DNA from: Sulfitobacter sp.
GTDB lineage: Bacteria; Pseudomonadota; Alphaproteobacteria; Rhodobacterales; Rhodobacteraceae
Reading direction: 5' to 3'
Assembly (NCBI GenBank): GCA_024636405.1
Contig: JAGXHC010000004.1
Span: forward strand, 1-20,700
Length of the DNA: 20,700 bases
How positions within the stretch are numbered: the stretch's first letter is position 1; the number at the start of each line of letters is the position of its first letter. Position numbers and translations under genes: made by a program. Positions 15,962 through 20,700 of this stretch are shown here, piece after piece. The notes under the pieces were generated by a model. That model did not search any database. It was not told the DNA's origin and saw only the letters and a list, made by a program, of their open reading frames with translations.

Positions 15962-16830
15962 CACAGACTGGCGCGCACCGCAAGTGCTGCGCGCTTCTCA
16001 AGGTTCGCCCAACCTGCGGCCTGCGGTTTCGCGGCCCGCAGCGCAGGCAAAAGTGCCTCATACTGCACCGTGCTCGCGGCGGTGATGGCTGCTTTCAAGT
16101 CCTCAACGCTGTGGCAGATTACCATGCCGCCGGGATCGATAAATTCACCGACATTGGGACAACCCCAATAGATCGGCACGGTGTCACACAGCACCGCATC
16201 CACCAGCTTTTCCGAAAAGTAATTCGGCTCCTGCACGTTCTCGATCACCACGCTAAACCTGTATGGTGCCAGCCCATCAGCCTTGACCGCAAAGGGGGCA
16301 TAGCCCCGGCCCAGCACTGCGACATCAAGCCCAGACCGCGTGACATGATTTACCATCTCGTGCCGAAGTTTATGTCCTTCGTGGTCACGTTTGGCGGAGG
16401 CGATAAGGGACATATGCCGCGACTTTGAGAGATCCAGATCGGCATATTCGGGCACCCAAGTCGTGCCGAATGGCAGCAGCAAACCATTGGGAATCGCAGC
16501 CAGCAAAGCCTCATTATAGGCCAAAACGCGAAAGAACCGCCGATATGTCCACCGCAGCATCCGCAAATGACGCGCATGGATGATCGCAGGTTCAACCACC
16601 ATGATTGATACCCGCGCGCGCGTGCCCCATGAAGGCTGCACATGCATCGCCGTTTTGGGATAGACAATCAGGTGATCTGCACCCGTCAGGTCGCCGACCA
16701 CCCCCTGCGCAAGCCGGTCCGGACGCCCCAAGGGCCAATGAAGATTGTCGAGCGGAAGCAGTGACAGCTTGCGGCCCAAACGCCCGCCGTAGGGCAATAC
16801 TGCAAATGCCGGATCAGTCATCGGTGTCAT
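15961..16830 (-). CDS. Glycosyltransferase family 10 (fucosyltransferase-like) protein
   Basis: A 289-residue protein whose C-terminal half matches GT10 alpha-1,3/4-fucosyltransferases: SLIASAKRDHEGHKLRHEMVNHV (141-163), then YRFSVVIENVQEPNYFSEKLVDAVLCDTVPIYWGCPN (190-226), which carries the donor-binding E-N and E-K-L-x-D-A motifs. Bacterial GT10 enzymes move fucose from GDP-fucose onto cell-surface glycans. The N-terminal half is less conserved, as expected for acceptor recognition. No signal peptide or membrane anchor is seen, so it is probably cytosolic or peripheral. The ATG overlaps the PhzF-family stop by four bases (ATGA), making a two-gene unit. No GDP-fucose or polysaccharide genes lie nearby, so acceptor and donor remain unproven. 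Confidence 0.8.
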   Translation of the reverse strand: MTPMTDPAFAVLPYGGRLGRKLSLLPLDNLHWPLGRPDRLAQGVVGDLTGADHLIVYPKTAMHVQPSWGTRARVSIMVVEPAIIHARHLRMLRWTYRRFFRVLAYNEALLAAIPNGLLLPFGTTWVPEYADLDLSKSRHMSLIASAKRDHEGHKLRHEMVNHVTRSGLDVAVLGRGYAPFAVKADGLAPYRFSVVIENVQEPNYFSEKLVDAVLCDTVPIYWGCPNVGEFIDPGGMVICHSVEDLKAAITAASTVQYEALLPALRAAKPQAAGWANLEKRAALAVRASL

Positions 16831-17705
16831 GTGTCAGGCATGAAGACACGCCCGGACATCACGATTGCGCCTTCGCCAGATACCTTCACAGCCGTAATGG
16901 CACCGCGAGGACCCAGAACCTCTACATCTGCCTGACCCGGTCGGCCCATTCCCTGACCCTGACGCGCGATAAACCGGTTCGTCTGGATCAGCCCCCGCTC
17001 CCAAAGATACGCGGCCATTGCACCTGTTGCAGAGCCGGTAAATGGATCTTCTGGTGGGCTTGGCGGTACCATCAACAGCCGCGCCTGGGTCCCTGCGTTT
17101 TGCCCTGCACCGTCCAGCGCCACCCAGAAGGGTTCCATCACGTCGATGCCATCTGCGCTGACCTGCTCGGCATAGGCCCGCAGACCTTCCGGGTCCAACC
17201 GCAGGCGCCCAAGTATTTCGGCATCACGCACGACCGTGATACAAAACGGCAGTCCGGTTGAAACGATCTGCGGCATGGCCACAATATCCGCCGCTGTAAT
17301 CCCGCCCACAGCAGCCAAAACCGCGGGCGCGACCTGCTGACCAAAGATCGGTGCCATCTGCGTCATGGTGATCCTGGGCCCGTTGACATCCACCGCGATG
17401 ACACCGGCCTTGGTTTCAAGCGTCAGAGGGCCATTGCCAATTATGCCACGGTGCCGCAGCGCTGCGACCGTGGCGATGGTCGGGTGCCCGGCAAAGGGAA
17501 TTTCACGGCTGGCAAGGTAATATTTCACCAAAAGGTCGGCGATATCCGAAGGGCCGGTAAACGTACACTCAACCAATGACGTTTCGCGCACATACTTCAA
17601 ACAGACCTGATCCGCGAGCACCGCACCGCCGTGCACAACCGCACAACCATTGCCGCAAAAGGCACGGTCACTAAAGGCATCAACCCAGTCAAAGTCAAAT
17701 TGCAT
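16827..17705 (-). CDS. PhzF family isomerase-like protein
   Basis: A 292-residue member of the PhzF (phenazine biosynthesis/diaminopimelate epimerase-like) family with two similar domains. In phenazine producers PhzF isomerises dihydro-hydroxyanthranilate; most family members have unknown substrates. Characteristic motifs are FSDRAFCGNGCAVV (11-24), RETSLVECTF with Glu41 as the probable acid/base, IPFAGHPTIATVAAL (69-83) and PEDPFTGSATGAMAAYL with Asp220. No other phenazine gene is present, so phenazine synthesis is not implied. ATG 17705-17703 is chosen for the GGAGG five bases upstream; the earlier in-frame start lacks one. A terminator for the upstream DUF1150 gene ends only about 20 bases before this start, leaving little room for its own promoter. 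Confidence 0.88.
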   Translation of the reverse strand: MQFDFDWVDAFSDRAFCGNGCAVVHGGAVLADQVCLKYVRETSLVECTFTGPSDIADLLVKYYLASREIPFAGHPTIATVAALRHRGIIGNGPLTLETKAGVIAVDVNGPRITMTQMAPIFGQQVAPAVLAAVGGITAADIVAMPQIVSTGLPFCITVVRDAEILGRLRLDPEGLRAYAEQVSADGIDVMEPFWVALDGAGQNAGTQARLLMVPPSPPEDPFTGSATGAMAAYLWERGLIQTNRFIARQGQGMGRPGQADVEVLGPRGAITAVKVSGEGAIVMSGRVFMPDT

Positions 17706-17722
17706 CGCTGCCTCCAACCGCG

Positions 17723-17752
17723 AAAAAGGCCGCGAGACGTGCTGCGGCCTTT
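17723..17752 (-). terminator. Intrinsic terminator after the hsp20-DUF1150 operon
   Basis: A perfect nine-base-pair stem, AAAGGCCGC and GCGGCCTTT (17725-17733 with 17744-17752), has a ten-base loop. On the minus strand it ends in five T. It lies 40 bases after the DUF1150 stop and only about 18 bases before the PhzF-family start codon. Confidence 0.85.
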
Positions 17753-17792
17753 GCGTTCATTGCTTCTCAGACCGGGCGACGGCGTCCTGTCG

Positions 17793-18011
17793 TCAATGCA
17801 CCAGAACGGGCGCGTAGTCATGTTCGCGCGCCAACGCAAATGCCAATTTGCAATCGCCCACCAACGCCAGTTGTTGACCCTGCGCATCGTGCACGGCGTA
17901 AAGTTGCTTTAGCCCTTCAGCCTGGTCGCGCACTTCGCGCGGAAGGTCCGAAACCGCAATGGTTTTGACGTAAACCGTGCGGGCGTCATCAAATGCGTTC
18001 ATATCATGCAT
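17793..18011 (-). CDS. DUF1150 family protein
   Basis: A 72-residue protein that I place in the DUF1150 family of alphaproteobacteria from its pattern: RTVYVKTIAVSDLPREVRDQAEGLKQLYAVHDAQGQQLALVGDCKLAFALAREHDYAPVLVH, with the closing HDYAP(V)xVH being diagnostic. Function is unknown. The start ATG 18011-18009 lies five bases after the hsp20 stop with GGGG/AAGGG upstream; a second ATG three codons later is possible. It is almost certainly co-transcribed with hsp20, which suggests a stress-related role, but this is context only. There is no signal peptide or membrane segment. Confidence 0.85.
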   Translation of the reverse strand: MHDMNAFDDARTVYVKTIAVSDLPREVRDQAEGLKQLYAVHDAQGQQLALVGDCKLAFALAREHDYAPVLVH

Positions 18012-18016
18012 AACCC

Positions 18017-18430
18017 TTACCCCTTTTTGATCGTTATTTTCTGGATCATCGTTTCCGGTTTGGCACGCGTCAGATCCACATGTAGCAGACCGTTTTCCAT
18101 CAGTGCTTCACCGACATCCACGCCATCAGCCAACACAAAGGATCGCTGAAACTGGCGCGCTGCAATGCCACGGTGCAAAAATATACGCCCGCCGTGGTCG
18201 TCGCTTTGCCTGCCACGGATTACCAGTTGGCGGTCCTCCACCGTAATGGAAAGGTTGTCCTCGGCGAACCCGGCCACAGCCAGCGTGATCCGGTAGCTCA
18301 GCTCCGAAGTCTGTTCTATGTTAAAGGGCGGATACCCCTCATTCCCTGCCTTTGCGGTGCGTTCAAGCACCCGCTCCAACTGTTCAAACCCCAACATATG
18401 CGGGGATGAACCAAGCGTCATTTTCGTCAT
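18017..18430 (-). CDS. Hsp20/alpha-crystallin family small heat-shock protein
   Basis: A 137-residue IbpA-like small heat-shock protein, an ATP-independent holdase that keeps unfolding proteins soluble until other chaperones act. A short N-terminal arm (LGFEQLERVLERTAKAGNEGYPPFNIEQ) precedes the alpha-crystallin domain at about residues 36-130. The domain shows YRITLAVAGFAEDNLSITVEDRQLVIRGRQ, ARQFQRSFVLADGVDV and the NGLLHVDLTR strand. A short charged tail with ITIKKG ends the protein. AAGGA lies nine bases before ATG 18430-18428. The heat-shock-type promoter at 18500-18528 fits the role. I saw no convincing ROSE or fourU thermometer in the leader of about 60 bases. Confidence 0.95.
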   Translation of the reverse strand: MTKMTLGSSPHMLGFEQLERVLERTAKAGNEGYPPFNIEQTSELSYRITLAVAGFAEDNLSITVEDRQLVIRGRQSDDHGGRIFLHRGIAARQFQRSFVLADGVDVGEALMENGLLHVDLTRAKPETMIQKITIKKG

Positions 18431-18499
18431 GCGACACGTCCTTTTTACGTCAAGCGACAGTCAGATCAATGGTCCCGATATGGCGACCTTCTGGGATAA

Positions 18500-18528
18500 A
18501 TATGGGGGTGCACAGGCTTTTACGCAAG
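18500..18528 (-). promoter_or_regulatory. RpoH (sigma-32)-type promoter of hsp20
   Basis: On the minus strand CTTGCGT (18528-18522), a 14-bp spacer and CCCCATAT (18507-18500) match the sigma-32 pattern well. Transcription would begin near 18493, giving a leader of about 63 bases to the hsp20 ATG. Location upstream of a heat-shock gene makes this more reliable than sequence alone. Confidence 0.7.
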
Positions 18529-18593
18529 GGCTATGCCTGATACGGCAAGCGGCCTATATTGCGTGACCACTACGGAAACGGAATCACACTGCA

Positions 18594-18818
18594 ATGAATG
18601 CGCCATCAGATCTATCTATGAAGAACGACGATGTATTGCGCGTCGAATTGGCCGTGTTTCGCCGTGAACATCGTGATCTGGACGAGGCGATTCATGCCTT
18701 GGTCGAAAAGGGCACCGCCGATCCGCTCACCTTGCAACGCCTGAAAAAGCGTAAGCTGCGTCTCAAGGATCTCATTGCACAGATCGATGATCGCCTGACC
18801 CCGGACATCATCGCCTGA
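18594..18818 (+). CDS. DUF465/YdcH-like small protein
   Basis: A 74-residue charged protein of the YdcH (DUF465) family. The motif FRREHRDLDEAIHALVEKGTADPLTLQRLKKRKLRLKDLIAQI is typical: two helices, the first with H-R-x-L-D and the second with L-K-K-x-K-L-x-L-K-D, predicted to form an antiparallel coiled coil. Molecular function is not established. ATG 18594 gives the longest frame; the ATG at 18618 (MKNDDVLRVEL) is an alternative, and neither has a strong ribosome site. It is divergent from hsp20. A TGCGCG-AAC-CGCGCA hairpin (18838-18852) follows without a T run, then the purE promoter. Confidence 0.85.
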   Translation: MNAPSDLSMKNDDVLRVELAVFRREHRDLDEAIHALVEKGTADPLTLQRLKKRKLRLKDLIAQIDDRLTPDIIA

Positions 18819-18852
18819 CCCCCAAATGCGTGATCCGTGCGCGAACCGCGCA

Positions 18853-18880
18853 TTGCCACCCATCGCCGGACAGCTATAGT
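18853..18880 (+). promoter_or_regulatory. Sigma-70-type promoter of purEK
   Basis: TTGCCA (18853-18858) and TATAGT (18875-18880) are separated by 16 bp. Each hexamer has one mismatch to consensus. Transcription would start near 18887, about 28 bases before the purE ATG. I see no purine riboswitch or obvious operator in this short leader. Confidence 0.65.
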
Positions 18881-18914
18881 GCGCCCTCCATTCCATCCCG
18901 AAAGGCCACGCTTC

Positions 18915-19403
18915 ATGACTTCCCCGCCTGTTGGCATCATCATGGACTCCCAGTCCGATTGGACAACCATGCGCGAGGCTGCCCGCCTTCTGGATGAACT
19001 CGAGATCCAATTTGAGGCACGTATCGTCTCTGCCCACCGCACCCCGGACCGTCTGTGGGAATATGGAATGTCCGCCGTGGCCCGTGGCCTTCAGGTTATT
19101 ATCGCAGGTGCCGGCGGGGCGGCACATTTGCCGGGTATGATGGCATCCAAAACCCGGATCCCGGTGATCGGCGTGCCGGTTCAAACCCAAGCGCTGTCCG
19201 GGGTCGATTCGCTTTATTCCATCCTGCAGATGCCGCGCGGCTTTCCGGTGGCCACCATGGCCATCGGTGCGGCGGGTGCCGCCAATGCTGCTTTGATGGC
19301 CGCCGCTATCCTTGCGTTGCAAGACGATGCAATCGCTGCGCGTCTCGACGCGTGGCGCGCGGCATTGTCCGCTTCTATTCCGGAGACACCCCTTGATGAC
19401 TGA
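18915..19403 (+). CDS. purE: N5-carboxyaminoimidazole ribonucleotide mutase
   Basis: Class I PurE converts N5-CAIR to CAIR in de novo purine synthesis, acting after PurK. The 162 residues match the family. Motifs are [14 protein letters not shown] (6-19), [12 protein letters not shown] (39-50) with His41 as the likely catalytic base, and [17 protein letters not shown] (62-78), then GVPVQT and [19 protein letters not shown]. In many class I enzymes the first motif reads MGSxSDW; here the Gly is Asp11. The longer frame from 18837 is rejected in favour of ATG 18915, which follows the promoter and has GAAAGG eleven bases upstream. It overlaps purK by eight bases (ATGACTGA). Confidence 0.97.
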   Translation: MTSPPVGIIMDSQSDWTTMREAARLLDELEIQFEARIVSAHRTPDRLWEYGMSAVARGLQVIIAGAGGAAHLPGMMASKTRIPVIGVPVQTQALSGVDSLYSILQMPRGFPVATMAIGAAGAANAALMAAAILALQDDAIAARLDAWRAALSASIPETPLDD

Positions 19404-20463
19404 CCCCTTGCAGCCCGGCAGCACAATCGGGATCCTTGGCGGTGGGCAGCTTGGCCGTATGCTGTCGGTAGCGGCGGCGCGGCTTGGCTTTCGAACCCAC
19501 ATTTTTGACCCCGGCACCAATCCGCCGGCCGCGGATACCGCCCATAGCCTGACCACGGCGCCTTATGACGATCACGCCGCCCTGACCGTTTTCGCCCAAG
19601 CGGTTGATGTGGTCACCTATGAATTTGAAAACGTCCCCACCGCTGCGCTTGATGTGATTGAGGCAATCATACCGATCCGGCCAGGCCGCGACGCATTGCG
19701 TATTTCGCAGGACCGGTTGACGGAAAAGACGTTCCTGCAGGATCTTGGCTTGCGGGTCGCGCCGTTTGCTGACGTGCCCGATATCGGCGCGCTCGACGCG
19801 GCTATTGCCCGAATTGGCTGCCCTGCCATTCTGAAAACCCGCCGCTTCGGCTACGATGGCAAAGGCCAGTCGCGGATCATGTCACCGCAGGACGTCAACG
19901 CCGCTTTCGCAGATATGGCCGACACACCCGCGATCCTCGAAGGTTTCGTGGACTTCAGCCTTGAGGTTTCGGTGATAGCCGCACGCGGGCTTGGCGGCGA
20001 CGTCGCCTGTTTCGATCCCGGTGAGAATATCCACCGCGACGGTATTCTGCACAGTACCACCGTGCCATCCCGTCTTACCACAGCACAACGCACCGACGCC
20101 GTTCTATTGGCTGCTAAGATACTCAATGCTCTGGAATATATCGGCGTTCTCGGCGTAGAGCTTTTTGTCACATCGGAAGGTCTGATCGTGAATGAAATCG
20201 CCCCTCGCGTCCATAATTCCGGCCACTGGACTCAGAATGGTTGCGCTATTGACCAGTTTGAACAGCATATTCGTGCGATCATCGGCTGGCCGCTTGGCGA
20301 CGGCAGCCGCCACGCCGATATCGTCATGGAAAACATCATCGGTAACGACGTGGACCGCTTGGCTGAATTTGCTTCGCGACCCGATACCGCAATTCACCTC
20401 TATGGCAAAGCGGACACCAAACCGGGCCGAAAGATGGGCCACGTCAACCGGATCATGCGCTGA
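19396..20463 (+). CDS. purK: N5-carboxyaminoimidazole ribonucleotide synthase
   Basis: PurK uses ATP and bicarbonate to carboxylate aminoimidazole ribonucleotide, giving N5-CAIR for PurE. The 355 residues equal the E. coli length. The N-terminal motif is [24 protein letters not shown] (from residue 8). VTYEFENVP marks the substrate site. The ATP-grasp core shows [37 protein letters not shown], then [30 protein letters not shown], which holds the metal-binding Glu and Asn. The tail GNDVDRL...[18 protein letters not shown] is typical. The frame opens earlier (19312) but the true start is ATG 19396 inside the last codons of purE, with GGAG about ten bases upstream. Confidence 0.98.
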   Translation: MTDPLQPGSTIGILGGGQLGRMLSVAAARLGFRTHIFDPGTNPPAADTAHSLTTAPYDDHAALTVFAQAVDVVTYEFENVPTAALDVIEAIIPIRPGRDALRISQDRLTEKTFLQDLGLRVAPFADVPDIGALDAAIARIGCPAILKTRRFGYDGKGQSRIMSPQDVNAAFADMADTPAILEGFVDFSLEVSVIAARGLGGDVACFDPGENIHRDGILHSTTVPSRLTTAQRTDAVLLAAKILNALEYIGVLGVELFVTSEGLIVNEIAPRVHNSGHWTQNGCAIDQFEQHIRAIIGWPLGDGSRHADIVMENIIGNDVDRLAEFASRPDTAIHLYGKADTKPGRKMGHVNRIMR

Positions 20464-20474
20464 CTGCTTCCAAA

Positions 20475-20503
20475 TGGACCAAAATCCCCGCCGGAGGCAT
20501 CCG
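20475..20503 (-). repeat. Rhodobacterales-type intergenic GCCTCCGGCGGGG element / likely terminator
   Basis: On the minus strand, seven bases after the PhnM-like stop, the sequence reads GATGCCTCCGGCGGGGAT, then TTTGG. I recall near-identical GCCTCCGGCGGG(G/A)-T-rich elements at many gene ends in Rhodobacter and Roseobacter genomes. A short C/G-rich stem followed by T residues is consistent with a terminator of the minus-strand gene. Only one copy is in this window, so repetition itself is from memory, not seen here. Confidence 0.45.
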
Positions 20504-20508
20504 CGATT

Positions 20509-20700
20509 TCAGCCTGTGAAACGATCAGCGATAGCACCCGACATATAAGAAACTCGCCCCTGCACAAATGTCGCGGCCACCCGCCGGGTTGCGGCATCGA
20601 CGACCACGAAATCAGCGCGCAGACCGGGCCGCAATTGCCCGCGATCCGCCAGCCCCAGTATCTGCGCGGGCCCGGACGAAACCAACGCCCAGGCCTGCGC
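20509..20700 (-). CDS. phnM: C-terminal end of a PhnM-like amidohydrolase, truncated by window edge
   Basis: Only the last 63 codons are visible, ending at TGA 20511-20509; the frame runs off the window. The peptide AWALVSSGPAQILGLADRG, then LRPGLRADFVVVDAATRRVAATFVQGRVSYMSG, is the typical C-terminal strand segment of metal-dependent amidohydrolases (GxLxPGxxADxVV). The LADRG and the RVSYMSG..ADRF ending best fit PhnM, alpha-D-ribose 1-methylphosphonate 5-triphosphate diphosphatase of the C-P lyase pathway. Other amidohydrolases such as deacetylases or dihydroorotase-like enzymes end similarly. No other phn gene is in view. It is convergent with purK, 45 bp between stops. Confidence 0.55.
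   Translation of the reverse strand, partial: AQAWALVSSGPAQILGLADRGQLRPGLRADFVVVDAATRRVAATFVQGRVSYMSGAIADRFTG

Noticed and set aside
18431..18493. Possible ROSE-type RNA thermometer in the hsp20 leader
   Set aside because: I could not find a stable pairing of the AAGGA ribosome site with a U-rich or UYGCU-containing partner; the AAGG falls in a loop of a weak ACGT/ACGT stem.

Overview
The window looks like a piece of chromosome from a Roseobacter-type marine alphaproteobacterium (Rhodobacteraceae). This is inferred from the GC-rich coding style, the Hsp20-DUF1150 pair, the Hint_2-type protein, the Lrp-trxB-sat/cysC neighbourhood, and an intergenic GCCTCCGGCGGGG element that I associate with this clade from memory. 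Nearly all of it is ordinary core chromosome. I see no IS element, prophage, CRISPR array, tRNA or rRNA.

Layout. 1-4727 (+): 3' part of carB, a FabH-like ketosynthase, and thymidine kinase. 4724-7353 (-): a tightly coupled unit ybjN-like, proC, csaA-like, 2-hydroxyacid dehydrogenase. It meets tdk tail to tail with both stop codons inside one CTAG. 7354-7683: a non-coding gap with three 20-bp-spaced DnaA-box-like nonamers. 7684-7932 (-): ubiK-like gene behind a heat-shock-type promoter. 8029-10735 (+): lgt-midA-pgeF, joined by ATGA overlaps. 11025-11265 (+): an unrecognised 47-codon basic small protein with its own terminator. 11487-12272 (+): a Hint-like protein lacking the catalytic cysteine. 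12285-12785 (-): an Lrp/AsnC regulator, divergent from trxB (13039-14043, +), which is followed by a fused sulfate adenylyltransferase/APS kinase (14182-15906, +). A strong bidirectional terminator then separates this from a minus-strand block: a GT10 fucosyltransferase-like gene, a PhzF-family gene, DUF1150 and hsp20. The last two sit behind a second heat-shock-type promoter. 18594-20463 (+): a DUF465/YdcH-like small gene and purE-purK, with a good sigma-70-like promoter before purE. 20509-20700 (-): the 3' end of a PhnM-like amidohydrolase.

Functions. Pyrimidine supply (carB, tdk) and purine synthesis (purEK) bracket the window. In between are proline synthesis, envelope biogenesis and editing (lgt, pgeF), respiratory chain support (ubiK-like, midA), thiol redox plus sulfate activation (trxB, sat-cysC) and heat-shock proteostasis (hsp20). 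I found no clearly new multi-gene system. The most interesting signals are regulatory: two near-identical RpoH-type promoters (ubiK and hsp20), helically phased octamers between lrp and trxB that overlap the lrp -35 box, the 20-bp iteron cluster, and the orphan small-protein transcript. All calls are from reading the sequence alone; no database search was run.
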